A stretch of 64,000 bases of DNA, taken from the NCBI GenBank assembly GCA_016218825.1, contig JACRCV010000075.1, positions 62,001-126,000 on the forward strand, given 5' to 3'. Source of the DNA: Deltaproteobacteria bacterium (GTDB lineage Bacteria > Myxococcota > XYA12-FULL-58-9). The notes below the pieces were generated by a model. The model did no database searches. It had not been told where the DNA came from and worked only from the letters and a program-made list of their open reading frames with translations. Positions within the stretch are counted from its first letter, which is position 1, and the number at the start of each line of letters is the position of its first letter. Shown piece by piece: positions 14,571 through 24,131 of the stretch. Both the position numbers and the translations under genes were made by a program.

Positions 14571-15892
14571 GCTTTCGGATTCACGACCGAGCTCATGCGG
14601 CGCCGGAGGCAGCAGGCGACCGCGAGGACGGCCAAGAAGGTCGGCGGGGTCGCGGCGCAGCCCTCGTCGGGTGCGCTCGGGCGATAGTCGCTCGGGGTCG
14701 TGGCGCCGCAGTGCTCGCCGGGCCCGATCACGTGATCATTGCAGCGCGAGAACGCCTGAAACAGGGTGGTCCACTCGAGCTCGAGGCGGGACGTCGTGCC
14801 GGTCGTCGCCTGGCCCTTGAACCACAGGGTCATGTCGGACGCGGCCCGATAGCCGACCGAGAACAGGTGCAGGCCGCTGTTGCCCATCAGGTCGAAGTGG
14901 CTCTGCAGCGTCTTCGGCGTGCTGTCGTTGTAGTAGGTGGCCATGAACTCGCCGCCGATGGGCGTTTGGTGGCCGGTGGTGTCGCTGTTCGTGGTGACGA
15001 GCACCTCACCGCCGTAGTAGTCGCTCTGCGGTGTTCTCGCCGCGGCGCAGCCGGTGTCGCGCAGGCAGGTGATGACGCCGCCGGCGCCGTTCGGAGCGTA
15101 GAAGTTCACGAAGGTCCCGGTCTGCGGCTGCACGGTCGACAGCGCGGCCTCGAAGGCCGCGAGGTGGGTGCTGACGTCGCCGCCCCAGTCGCGCTCGAGG
15201 CCGAGGCGCGCGATCGCGGCGCGCGAGGCGGCGGGGGTGCCGGGGACACCGGTCGCGGACTCGTAGTCGTGCAGTGACACCAGCGTGCCGTACTCGTTGA
15301 CGCCGGTGACGACGCCGACAAACCCCGGCCAGGCGACGTTGACGAAGCTCGGGCCGACCTCGGGCTTGACGACGAACAGCACGTGATCGCGCTCGACGTC
15401 GAAGCCGGTGCCGTAGTCGAGGCGGCGGGTGGCGAGGCTCTCGTACGGTGCCGCCACCCGGGAGCCCCACGCTGCGTGCGAGCGACACAGGTAGCCCCAG
15501 TCGCCCATGCCGCTCACGAGCTTCAGATCGGTGAGGTCGAGCGCCGCGGTCGGGCTCTTCGCGAGGATGCCGGCGAGCACGCCGGCGAGCTCGTCGTCGA
15601 ACGCCGGATCGAGCCAGTCCAGGCCGTTCGCGACCGTTCGCAACAACGAGTACTGCTGGCCCGTGAGCTGGCCGCGCGCCTGGGCGAGAAAGCCGACGAT
15701 GCGCGCCGCGAGCAGGTTGCCGTGGGCGTAGCCGCGCTCGTACGGGGTGCCCCAGAGCCGCACCACGGTCACGCCGGCGCCGGCGGCGTCGCGGTCCTCC
15801 GAATAGATCTCGCCCTTCACTGTCTGGGCGCTGACGATCGTTGGGGTGAACATCAGCGACAGCGTCACGAGGCCGGATGCGAGCTTGCTCAT
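14567..15892 (-). CDS. secreted C45-family (acyl-CoA:6-APA acyltransferase-like) autoproteolytic hydrolase with MYXO-CTERM-like C-terminus
   Basis: Signal peptide MSKLASGLVTLSLMFTPTIVSA; GTPYERGYAHGNLLA; CRSHAAWGSR (candidate N-terminal-nucleophile Cys); C-terminus GCAATPPTFLAVLAVACCLRRR. Start ATG at 15892, not 16447. Confidence 0.7.
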   Translation of the reverse strand: MSKLASGLVTLSLMFTPTIVSAQTVKGEIYSEDRDAAGAGVTVVRLWGTPYERGYAHGNLLAARIVGFLAQARGQLTGQQYSLLRTVANGLDWLDPAFDDELAGVLAGILAKSPTAALDLTDLKLVSGMGDWGYLCRSHAAWGSRVAAPYESLATRRLDYGTGFDVERDHVLFVVKPEVGPSFVNVAWPGFVGVVTGVNEYGTLVSLHDYESATGVPGTPAASRAAIARLGLERDWGGDVSTHLAAFEAALSTVQPQTGTFVNFYAPNGAGGVITCLRDTGCAAARTPQSDYYGGEVLVTTNSDTTGHQTPIGGEFMATYYNDSTPKTLQSHFDLMGNSGLHLFSVGYRAASDMTLWFKGQATTGTTSRLELEWTTLFQAFSRCNDHVIGPGEHCGATTPSDYRPSAPDEGCAATPPTFLAVLAVACCLRRRMSSVVNPKA

Positions 15893-16250
15893 GGGCGTCT
15901 CCCAGGCTGGGGATATTGCGAGCCTGTTTCTACCGCGCCAACCGGAGATCGGGAAGGGTCGGCGCTTCCTTGTCCGATTCGGCCGCACTGCGCTGCTCGG
16001 GGGGCACCCCTCGCCTTCGACGGCGCCTTCGGCATGGCCGTGCCTCGATGACGAGAAGTGCCGGATGCCGGCCGCGGCTTCGACTTGCGCATGACCTCCG
16101 GCTCGCGGCCCCCCGCTGCGCTGCTCGCGCGGCCGCGCTCGAGTTGTCGGTTCGAGCGGCGATCTGGCTCGAGCTCTGCGCCCACTCCCTTGCGCCGAGC
16201 CGGCGGCCGTGGGAGATGCGATCCAGCAGGGGAGTGGTAGGAGTGCGTCG

Positions 16251-17666
16251 ATGGAGATCGTCGTCATCGGCGGCGGCATCAGCGGCCTGTCGACCGCGTA
16301 CGCGATCGAGCAGGAAGCGCTGGCGCGGGGGGACAAGGCGAGCGTCAGGGTGTTCGAGGCGGACGGCCGGTTGGGCGGCAAGATCGACACGCGGACGATC
16401 GACGGCTTCGTGATCGAGGGCGGGGTCAACGGCTGGCTCGACTCCAAGCCGGCGACCGACGAGCTGACGCGGGCGCTCGGGATCTACGACGAGCGCCTGG
16501 TGTCGAACGACGCCGCGCGCCGCCGCTTCATCCTGCGCCGCGGCCGGCTGCAAGAGGTGCCGACCGGCCCGGGGGCGTTCCTGAAGAGCGGCCTGCTGTC
16601 ACCCACCGGCAAGCTCCGCCTGGCGCTGGAGCCCTGGGCCCGCAAGCGACCGGACGCCGACGAGTCGTTGGCCGACTTCGCGCGTCGACGGCTCGGGCCC
16701 GAGGCGCTCGAGGCGTTGCTCGATCCGATGGTCTCCGGCATCTTCGCCGGCGACCCGGAGCGCATGAGCCTGAAGAGCTGCTTCCCGCGCATCTTCGAGA
16801 TCGAGGCCGCCTACGGCGGGCTCATCCGCGGCATGATCAAGATCCAGAAAGAGCGCGCCGCCCTTCGCAAGAAGACCGGCAGCGCCAAAGAGGTGAGCGC
16901 CGCGGGACCGGGCGGCAAGCTGATCTCGTTTGCCCCCGGCACCAGCCGTCTCATCGAGTCGTTGCGGGCGCGGCTTCGCGTGCCACCGGTGATCGGCGCG
17001 AAGGCCGCAAGCGTGGTGCGCGCCGGCGCCGGCTACAAGATCCGCTTCGCGGACGGTCAAGCGGTCGACGCCGAGAAGGTGGTGCTCGCGACCCCGGCGT
17101 ACGCCGCGTCGCAGATCCTGCGCGAGCTCGACGCCGAGATCGCGCACGAGCTCGCCGGCATTCCTTACGCCGCGGTCAGCGTCGTCGCGCTGGCCTGGAG
17201 GCGGGCCGACATGCCGCACCCGCTCGACGGCTTCGGCTTCGTGGTGCCGTTCGCCGAGGGCGAAGAGATCCTGGGCACGCTGTGGGACTCGAGCGTGTTC
17301 GCCAACCGCGCGCCCGAGGGGCAGGTGCTGCTGCGCAGCATGGTCGGTGGCTTCCGGCGCGGTGCCTTGGCGCTGCGCGGCGACGACGAGATCATCAGCT
17401 CGGTCGTCGCGGTGACGAAGAAGCTCACCGGTGTCGAGGCGGTGCCGCGCCTCGCGAAGGTCATCAGGCACGAGCGCGCGATCCCGCAGTACGTGCTCGG
17501 TCACGGCGATCGCCTGGCGCGCATCGATGCCCGGCTCGCGCGGCACGACGGCCTGCTGCTCACCGGCAACGCCTACCACGGGGTCGGCTTGAACGACTGC
17601 ACGGCCAATGCCAAGCGGATCGCGACAGCGGTGTTCGAGGCCGCGGCCGGGCGTGGAAGTGCCTGA
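16251..17666 (+). CDS. protoporphyrinogen oxidase (HemG/HemY-like FAD enzyme)
   Basis: IVVIGGGISGLSTAYAIE (FAD GxGxxG), RLGGKIDT, DPMVSGIFAGDPERMSLKSCFPRIFEIE, LLLTGNAYHGVGLNDCTANAKRIA. Confidence 0.85.
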   Translation: MEIVVIGGGISGLSTAYAIEQEALARGDKASVRVFEADGRLGGKIDTRTIDGFVIEGGVNGWLDSKPATDELTRALGIYDERLVSNDAARRRFILRRGRLQEVPTGPGAFLKSGLLSPTGKLRLALEPWARKRPDADESLADFARRRLGPEALEALLDPMVSGIFAGDPERMSLKSCFPRIFEIEAAYGGLIRGMIKIQKERAALRKKTGSAKEVSAAGPGGKLISFAPGTSRLIESLRARLRVPPVIGAKAASVVRAGAGYKIRFADGQAVDAEKVVLATPAYAASQILRELDAEIAHELAGIPYAAVSVVALAWRRADMPHPLDGFGFVVPFAEGEEILGTLWDSSVFANRAPEGQVLLRSMVGGFRRGALALRGDDEIISSVVAVTKKLTGVEAVPRLAKVIRHERAIPQYVLGHGDRLARIDARLARHDGLLLTGNAYHGVGLNDCTANAKRIATAVFEAAAGRGSA

Positions 17667-17687
17667 GCCTGTTCGGCATTTTTTGCC

Positions 17688-17715
17688 TTGCCAATCGTGA
17701 ATCTCGTGTGCTAAA
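17688..17715 (+). promoter_or_regulatory. candidate sigma-70-type promoter for the alpha operon (rpmJ-rplQ)
   Basis: TTGCCA (17688-17693), 16-nt spacer, GCTAAA (17710-17715), in a locally AT-rich stretch after the hemG-like gene. Confidence 0.35.
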
Positions 17716-17800
17716 AGCCCGCTCTCATTTTTCTCGGGAGCCTCAAGGTTTCCCGATTGGATTGTGTGTGATCTCGCGCCTTTTTGAAGGGTGATGTGTC

Positions 17801-17914
17801 ATGAAAGTGCGAGCGTCGGTTCGCAAGATTTGTAACAAGTGCAAAATCATTCGGCGCAAGGGCCGGGTGCGCGTCATCTGCGCCAACCCGCGCCACAAGC
17901 AGCGCCAGGGCTAG
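17801..17914 (+). CDS. rpmJ: 50S ribosomal protein L36
   Basis: [37 protein letters not shown] (37 aa), CxxC-type; absent from the supplied ORF track. Confidence 0.97.
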   Translation: MKVRASVRKICNKCKIIRRKGRVRVICANPRHKQRQG

Positions 17915-17923
17915 AGGGACAAC

Positions 17924-18325
17924 ATGGCTCGTATAAGCGGCGTCGACCTCCCGCGTAACAAGCGCATCGACATTGCGCTCCGGTATCTCTACGGCATCGG
18001 TGCCACGCTCGCGCGCGAGATCGTGGCGCGCGCCGGCGTCGATCCGAGCAAGCGCACCGACAACCTCGAGGAAGGCGAGATCGCCAAGCTCCGCGAGATC
18101 ATCGACCGCAACTACAAGGTCGAAGGTGATCTGCGGCGCGAGGTGTCGATGAACATCAACCGCCTGATGGATCTGGGCTGCTATCGCGGCCTGCGGCATC
18201 GCAAGGGGCTGCCGGTCCGCGGCCAGCGCACCCACACCAACGCCCGCACCCGCAAGGGTCCGCGGCGCATCGTCAAACGCACCGGTCCGGTGTCCGCAGC
18301 TCCTGCGGCGCCGCCGGCAAAGTAG
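17924..18325 (+). CDS. rpsM: 30S ribosomal protein S13
   Basis: [26 protein letters not shown]...[30 protein letters not shown]. Confidence 0.97.
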   Translation: MARISGVDLPRNKRIDIALRYLYGIGATLAREIVARAGVDPSKRTDNLEEGEIAKLREIIDRNYKVEGDLRREVSMNINRLMDLGCYRGLRHRKGLPVRGQRTHTNARTRKGPRRIVKRTGPVSAAPAAPPAK

Positions 18326-18334
18326 GATTGACTC

Positions 18335-18718
18335 ATGGCGAACGTTACCAAGGCCAAGAAGGTCAAGAAGAACATCCCCTCGGGGGTGGCCTTCATCCAG
18401 GCGAGCTTCAACAACACCATCGTGACGATCACCGACCTGCAAGGGAACGTGATCTCCTGGTCGTCCGCGGGCTCCAAGGGCTTCCGCGGCTCGCGCAAGT
18501 CGACGCCGTTCGCGGCGCAGGTCGCGGCGCAGGACGCCGCCGGCAAGGCCGCCGAGCAGGGCATGCGCAGCCTCGGCGTGTTGATCAAGGGTCCGGGCGC
18601 CGGTCGCGAGGCCGCGATCCGGTCGCTGCAGGGCGCCGGCTTCAAGATCAACATGATCCGCGACGTCACCCCGATCCCCCACAACGGCTGCCGGCCGCCC
18701 AAGCGCCGTCGCGTCTGA
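18335..18718 (+). CDS. rpsK: 30S ribosomal protein S11
   Basis: [51 protein letters not shown]...[20 protein letters not shown]. Confidence 0.97.
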   Translation: MANVTKAKKVKKNIPSGVAFIQASFNNTIVTITDLQGNVISWSSAGSKGFRGSRKSTPFAAQVAAQDAAGKAAEQGMRSLGVLIKGPGAGREAAIRSLQGAGFKINMIRDVTPIPHNGCRPPKRRRV

Positions 18719-18728
18719 GGAGCACACC

Positions 18729-19355
18729 ATGGCTCGGACCACCATCGCCCGTTGCCGGCAGTGCCGGCGAGAGAACATGAAGCTCTTCCTCAAGGGAGAG
18801 CGCTGCTACACCGAGAAGTGCGCCATGGACCGCCGGCCCTATCCGCCGGGCCAACAGGGCCAGGGGCGCCACAAGTTCTCGGAGTACGGCATCCAGCTTC
18901 GAGAGAAGCAGAAGGTGCGCCGGATCTACGGCGTCCTCGAGCGCCAGTTCCGGCGCTACTACGCCGAGGCGGCGCGCCAGAAGGGCGTCACCGGCGAGGT
19001 CTTGCTGCAGCAGCTCGAGCGCCGGCTGGACAACGTCGTCTATCGCCTGGGCTTCGCGGCGTCGCGCAACGAGGCGCGGCTCTTGGTGCGCCACGGCCAC
19101 ATCAAGGTCAACAACCGCCGGGTCAACATCCCGTCGTTCTTGGTGAAGACCGGCCACATGATCATGGTGAAGGACGCCTCGAAGGCCAACGTCAAGGTGG
19201 TCGAGTCCATCGGCAACGTCGACAAGCGCGGCGTGCCGCAGTGGCTCGAGCTCGGCGGCGACAAGCTGTCGGCGACCGTCAAGGCTCTCCCGGGCCGCGA
19301 CGACATCACCGTGCCGATCCAAGAGCAGCTGATCGTCGAGTTGTACTCCAAGTAG
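18729..19355 (+). CDS. rpsD: 30S ribosomal protein S4
   Basis: [43 protein letters not shown]...[41 protein letters not shown]-terminal Cys cluster. Confidence 0.97.
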   Translation: MARTTIARCRQCRRENMKLFLKGERCYTEKCAMDRRPYPPGQQGQGRHKFSEYGIQLREKQKVRRIYGVLERQFRRYYAEAARQKGVTGEVLLQQLERRLDNVVYRLGFAASRNEARLLVRHGHIKVNNRRVNIPSFLVKTGHMIMVKDASKANVKVVESIGNVDKRGVPQWLELGGDKLSATVKALPGRDDITVPIQEQLIVELYSK

Positions 19356-19418
19356 CGCTGAAACGCCGTCCAAGGCGGCCGCGGCCCATATTGTTGCCTT
19401 TTCTGAGGAGAGCGATCG

Positions 19419-20420
19419 ATGCACCGTAACTGGCGTGATTTGATTCGACCCAAGCACCTGCTCGTGGACCGCGAAACCCTGTCCCGCACTTACGGCAAGT
19501 TCTTCGCCGAGCCGCTGGAGCGGGGCTTCGGCGTGACCTTGGGCAACGCGCTGCGTCGGGTGCTGCTCTCCTCGTTGCAGGGCGCGGCGATCTGCGCGGT
19601 CCGCATCGACGGTGCGCTGCACGAGTTCACCGCGATCCCGGACGTCACCGAGGACGTGACCGACATCATCCTGGCGCTCAAAGACGTGTTGGTGAAGACC
19701 CACGCCAACGAGCCGCGGGTGCTGAAGATCGACGTCAAGGCCGAGGACAAGGAAGAGCGCATCGTCAGCGCCAAGGATCTGACCGGCGACGAGGCGGTCG
19801 AGATCCTGAACCCCGACCACAAGATCTGCACCCTCGCCCCGGGCGGCCGGTTGGCGATGGAGGTCATGGTGCGCCGCGGTCGCGGCTACGTGCCGGCGGA
19901 CAAGAACAAGGCCCCCAACATGGCGGTGGGCTGGATCCCGATCGACTCGTTGTTCTCCCCGATCCGCAAGGTGTCGTACAACGTCACCAACGCCCGCGTC
20001 GGCCAGGTGACCGACTTCGACAAGCTGACCCTCGAGTGCTGGACCGACGCCAGCGTCGCGCCCGACGACGCGGTGGCGCTCGCCGCCAAGATCCTGAAGG
20101 AGCAGCTCACCGTCTTCATCAACTTCGAGGAAGAGGAAGAGTTCGAGGTTCCGGAGGAGACGCCGGCGGTCGACAAGGTCAACGAGAACCTGCTGCGCTC
20201 GGTGGACGAGCTCGACCTGTCGGTGCGCGCCGAGAACTGCCTGCAGGCCGCCAACATCAAGTACATCGGCGACCTGGTGCAGAAGACCGAGGCCGAGATG
20301 CTGAAGACCAAGAACTTCGGCCGCAAGTCGTTGAAAGAGATCAAGGAGCTGCTCGCCGAGATGGGTCTGAGCTTGGGCATGAAGCTCGAGAACTGGCCGC
20401 CGCGCGAGCTGAAGCGCTAG
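19419..20420 (+). CDS. rpoA: DNA-directed RNA polymerase subunit alpha
   Basis: [30 protein letters not shown]...C-terminal [48 protein letters not shown]. Confidence 0.97.
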   Translation: MHRNWRDLIRPKHLLVDRETLSRTYGKFFAEPLERGFGVTLGNALRRVLLSSLQGAAICAVRIDGALHEFTAIPDVTEDVTDIILALKDVLVKTHANEPRVLKIDVKAEDKEERIVSAKDLTGDEAVEILNPDHKICTLAPGGRLAMEVMVRRGRGYVPADKNKAPNMAVGWIPIDSLFSPIRKVSYNVTNARVGQVTDFDKLTLECWTDASVAPDDAVALAAKILKEQLTVFINFEEEEEFEVPEETPAVDKVNENLLRSVDELDLSVRAENCLQAANIKYIGDLVQKTEAEMLKTKNFGRKSLKEIKELLAEMGLSLGMKLENWPPRELKR

Positions 20421-20436
20421 ACAGTTGGCGAAGCGA

Positions 20437-20463
20437 CCGCGGCGAAGTCGCGGCGCGGGAATC
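20437..20463 (+). repeat. weak member of hairpin-GCGCGGGAATC intergenic motif
   Basis: CCGCG-gcgaagt-CGCGG followed by CGCGGGAATCGGA; compare 29692 and 63316. Confidence 0.4.
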
Positions 20464-20522
20464 GGATACGGAGAAGTGGGCGTCGCCCGCGCGACGTCCG
20501 CCGGATGAGGGAGCAGGTCGTC

Positions 20523-21173
20523 ATGAGACATCACGTCGCACACCACAGACTGCACCGGGGCACCGCGCACCGCGAAGCGCTGATGAAGAACCTCGCCACC
20601 GCGTTGTTCGATCACGAGCGCATCGAGACCACGCTGCCCAAGGCGCGCGCCTTGCGGCCGTATGCCGAGCGCCTGATCACTCTCGCGAAGCGCGGCGACT
20701 TGCACGCCCGCCGGCTCGCGGCGCGCCACATCCACGACCACGGCATCCTGCACAAGCTGTTCGCCGAGCTCTCGGAGCGCTTCAAGACCCGGCACGGCGG
20801 CTACACCCGCATCATGAAGCTCGGCTTCCGTCGCGGTGACAACGCCGACATGTCGCTCATCGAGCTCGTCGACGCCAAGCTGCGTCCGGCGACGCCGGCC
20901 AAGGCCGACCTTGGCAAGGGCGCCAAGGCCGAGGCCAAGCCCAAGGCGGCGAAGAAGACCGAGGCGGTCGAGCACGAGGAGAAGGCGGCGAAGGCCACGG
21001 AAGACAAGCCCGCCAAGGCCCACAAGGCCGCGGCCGCCAAGAAGCCGGCCAAGGAGCCCAAGGCGCCGAAGCCGGCGAAGAAGGCCAAGGACGCCGACGA
21101 CAAGCCGGCCAAGAAGCCCGCGGCGAAGAAAGAGACCAAGGGCTCCAAGAAGGCCTCCAAGCCCGCCAAGTAG
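20523..21173 (+). CDS. rplQ: 50S ribosomal protein L17 with ~95-aa Lys/Ala/Pro-rich C-terminal tail
   Basis: MRHHVAHHRLHRGTAHREALMKNLATALFDHERIETTLPKARALRPYAERLITLAKRGDLHARR...; downstream of rpoA. Confidence 0.95.
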   Translation: MRHHVAHHRLHRGTAHREALMKNLATALFDHERIETTLPKARALRPYAERLITLAKRGDLHARRLAARHIHDHGILHKLFAELSERFKTRHGGYTRIMKLGFRRGDNADMSLIELVDAKLRPATPAKADLGKGAKAEAKPKAAKKTEAVEHEEKAAKATEDKPAKAHKAAAAKKPAKEPKAPKPAKKAKDADDKPAKKPAAKKETKGSKKASKPAK

Positions 21174-21263
21174 CTCCTCGTTCGCCCTCCGTTTTTCCGA
21201 TTCTGCGATTCTCTCGTCGGGGTGATCTCGACTTTCCCCGCCCCGCTCTTGATTGCCGCGCCG

Positions 21264-21341
21264 ATGCGAGCTGCGGATCTTCTGGGCGTGTCTACCACGT
21301 TCATGCGAAGACGGGATCTACTGGGCGTGCCCCCCACGCCG
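21264..21341 (+). repeat. two imperfect 39-bp tandem units
   Basis: atgcgagctgcggatcttctgggcgtgtctaccacgttc / atgcgaagacgggatctactgggcgtgccccccacgccg; a third unit begins at 21342 then diverges. Confidence 0.65.
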
Positions 21342-21541
21342 ATGCGGCGCGGGGGTCGCCCTCCCTCCGGGCTCGGCCGTTCGGCCTCGGCCGCGCCACT
21401 GCTGTGGCGCGTCTTCGCGGCGCTCGCGCGCCGCTCACCCTGCGGTCCGGCTCACGCAACCCCTCCGAGTGGGGCGAGGCGGGGACCACGCCGCTTTCGC
21501 GGGGTGCACCTTCCGCCTCACGCAAGTCGGCGCAAACCTGG

Positions 21542-23167
21542 TCAGAACGCCAGGGTGACGGCTCCGTATCCCGGTCCGATTGCGAGGCCCCAGCTCGAGC
21601 CCTTCTTCCCCTTGGTCTCGCTCGCGGGGGTGTCGACGCTGGTCGACGCGCCTGCGGGGTGCCAGAGGAAGTGCAGCGCGACGCCGACGGCGCCGCTCAC
21701 TCCCGCGACGCCGTAGAGGATGTCGGCGACAAGCGCCTTCTTCTTGCCGCTCTTCGCGATCGGGGCGCCCTCGACCTGGTCGGTCGTCTGCAGCTGGTCG
21801 ATCCGGCCGCCGGGGAGCTCGGTGCGCCGGTTGTAGGTCGATTGGTCGCGGATCGCCAGGACGCCGAAGACGCCGCCGGCGAGCGCCGCCGCGATCGCGC
21901 CGCCGTACAGGCCGAGGAGGAGGGTGTCCTTGGTCGCGCTCGCGCTCAGGACCCCCGGCCGATCGGCCTTCGGGGTGTCGCTCGTCGCCACCTGTTTGGC
22001 GTCGTCTTTGGCGCGGGCCGAGTCTTTGCGGCGCGCGTCCTCGGCGGCCGCGTTCTTGCGCGCCTTCGGCTCCGGGCGCGGGCTCAAGGTGTCGTTGTCG
22101 TCGTCCGGCACCGACGTCGAGGCGATGGACGGCGTCGCCGGTGTGGTGTGCTGCACGAAGCCCGCGAGGTCGCGGGCCATGCGGCGCGCGGTGTCGAGGT
22201 CGGCCGGCTCGCCGCTCGTCGACTTGACGAGACGCTGGCCGTCCCCAGAGACCAGGGTCGCGGTCGCGCCGCGCCCGCTTGCGACCACGAACAGCGCCTG
22301 GTCGGTGTGGGTGGCGGCGAGCAGCGCCTTGACGTCGGCCTCGCCGCCGCCGCCGAGGCTCGCGAGCGCGCGGCCGGCGAGCTCGCCCAGGTCGGGGGTC
22401 CGCTTCGGCAGGGCGGTGAGCGTCAGGGCGACGTCCGGGGTGGCGCGGGGTTTGACGTCGACGTTCTTGCTCTGCCGTCCGTGGCCGCGGGCGGTGGCGG
22501 TCACGATGTGGCGGCCCTTGCGGACCTCTTTGATGGTGAGGGGCGTGCTGCCGACCAGCCGGCCGTCGAGGAACACCGCGGCGCCCGGGGGTTGCACCGT
22601 GACGTTGATCTCGCCGAAGGTCGAGTCGCCGAGCTTGGCGGCGAGCGACGCGAACACCCCCATCATCTGCGGGTTGAAGACCGCGTCCTCGGGGGCGTAG
22701 TCGGGGGCGACGGTGAGCAGGCGCTCGAGGGTGGCGCGCGCCTTCTTGTCGGCGCCGAGCAACAGATGCGAGGCGGCGATCATCGCCAGGGTGTCGGCGA
22801 GGGGGCGCGAATCGGTCGGCGCGGTGAGGGTCTTGTCGATGCGGGCGAGGAGCTTGACGTATTGCTTGAGCGCGGCGTCCAGATCGAGCTGATCGAACTG
22901 GGCGCGCGCCGACTCGCGCAGCGCCCGGATCTGCGCCAGCTCTTTGTCGAGGCCGCCCTGGTTGTCGACGACGTCGTCGAGGGTCAGGGCGTCGTTCGCC
23001 GGGATCTTGCGGAGCTCTTCGGCGACCGCCTGCTCGAGGAGCTGGGTCGCCTTCGAGGTGTCCTTCGGGTCGAGGACGACCAGGACCTGCTTCGCCGCGG
23101 CGTTCTCGCCGAGGGCGCCAACCACGAGCGGCAGAACCAGGATCAGGGTAGCGGGCCGCCGTCCCAT
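21542..23167 (-). CDS. PEGA-domain protein with signal peptide and C-terminal membrane segments
   Basis: N-terminal hydrophobic segment; INVTVQPPGAAVFLDGRLVGSTPLTIKEVRKGRHIVTATARGH (PEGA fold); TPR-like helical part. Confidence 0.7.
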   Translation of the reverse strand: MGRRPATLILVLPLVVGALGENAAAKQVLVVLDPKDTSKATQLLEQAVAEELRKIPANDALTLDDVVDNQGGLDKELAQIRALRESARAQFDQLDLDAALKQYVKLLARIDKTLTAPTDSRPLADTLAMIAASHLLLGADKKARATLERLLTVAPDYAPEDAVFNPQMMGVFASLAAKLGDSTFGEINVTVQPPGAAVFLDGRLVGSTPLTIKEVRKGRHIVTATARGHGRQSKNVDVKPRATPDVALTLTALPKRTPDLGELAGRALASLGGGGEADVKALLAATHTDQALFVVASGRGATATLVSGDGQRLVKSTSGEPADLDTARRMARDLAGFVQHTTPATPSIASTSVPDDDNDTLSPRPEPKARKNAAAEDARRKDSARAKDDAKQVATSDTPKADRPGVLSASATKDTLLLGLYGGAIAAALAGGVFGVLAIRDQSTYNRRTELPGGRIDQLQTTDQVEGAPIAKSGKKKALVADILYGVAGVSGAVGVALHFLWHPAGASTSVDTPASETKGKKGSSWGLAIGPGYGAVTLAF

Positions 23168-23352
23168 CCGCCGAAGTATACGATCGTTCGGCGACCGCGC
23201 TAAGCAAAATTCCGCCGCCGCGGCGCGGGCGCGCGGTTGAATGAATCTCGCGGCCGCGGCGTCTCATCCTCGACCGTGGCAGGGTGGGCCTGCCGGCGCT
23301 AACGTAGGGAAGGCGGGCGATCGTTGGTCAACGGGGTTGTGCGGGTCCCATC

Positions 23353-23382
23353 TTGACACTGATCGGTAGGCCGCAGTATGGC
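23353..23382 (+). promoter_or_regulatory. candidate promoter for LPP20-like lipoprotein
   Basis: TTGACA (23353-23358), 18-nt spacer, TATGGC (23377-23382), about 100 nt upstream of ATG 23483. Confidence 0.35.
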
Positions 23383-23482
23383 AGCGCAATTGTTGCGGGA
23401 AGCCGCAGGTAAGATGTGACACGGGCAGGCTCGTTGATCACCCATTGCTCCCTTTCGTGAAAAGTGAGCCAGGAGGATTGTC

Positions 23483-24088
23483 ATGAAGGCGTGGACGAAG
23501 TCTCTGGTTTGGACGGCGTTGGCAGTGTTCGCTCTCGCGGCCTGCGGCGGCAAAGAGGGCGGCAACGAGCCCAAAGAGCTCAAGGGCATTGACTACCCCG
23601 AGTGGGTGCTGAAGGGCAGCGGCGCCTTCGGCGGCGAGGCCGGCAAGGTGTTCTACGGCGTCGGCTCGGTGTCGGGGATCAAGAACCACGCCCTGGCGCG
23701 GACCACCGCGGACAACCGGGCGCGGGCCGAGATCGCGAAGATCTTCGAGGTCTACAGCGCCTCGCTGATGAAGGACTACATGGCGTCGACGACCGCCGGC
23801 GACATGAAGGCCTCGAGCGAAGAGCAGCACGTCGAGCAGGCGATCAAGACCTTCAGCGCCCAGACCCTGTCGGGCGTCCAGGTCGTCGATCACTGGTACC
23901 ATCCGGACGGCACGGTCTACGCCCTCGCGCAGCTCGATCTGAAGGCGTTCACCGACAGCCTCGACAAGATGAAGGAGCTCAACTCCCAGGTGCGCGACTA
24001 CGTGCGCAAGAACGCCGAGCGCGTGCACATGGATCTCGAGAAGGAAGAAGAGAAGCGGGCGGGTGCGGGCGGCGGCACCGCGCCGTAA
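23483..24088 (+). CDS. LPP20-like lipoprotein
   Basis: Lipobox FALAAC; YPEWVLKGSGAFGGEAGKVFYGVGSVSGIKN...ARTTADNRARAEIAKIFE typical LPP20 pattern. Confidence 0.7.
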   Translation: MKAWTKSLVWTALAVFALAACGGKEGGNEPKELKGIDYPEWVLKGSGAFGGEAGKVFYGVGSVSGIKNHALARTTADNRARAEIAKIFEVYSASLMKDYMASTTAGDMKASSEEQHVEQAIKTFSAQTLSGVQVVDHWYHPDGTVYALAQLDLKAFTDSLDKMKELNSQVRDYVRKNAERVHMDLEKEEEKRAGAGGGTAP

Positions 24089-24131
24089 CGACGTGCGGCA
24101 TGGCCCGCGCGTGATGACTGAGACTTGAAGC

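Noticed and set aside
16000-16250. Short ORFs and a tRNA-like GGTTCGAG stretch near 16150
   Set aside because: No cloverleaf can be drawn around it; spacer between divergent genes without convincing RNA gene.
18666-21023. 785-aa minus-strand ORF opposite rpsD/rpoA/rplQ
   Set aside because: Antisense to unmistakable ribosomal genes; no recognisable motif.
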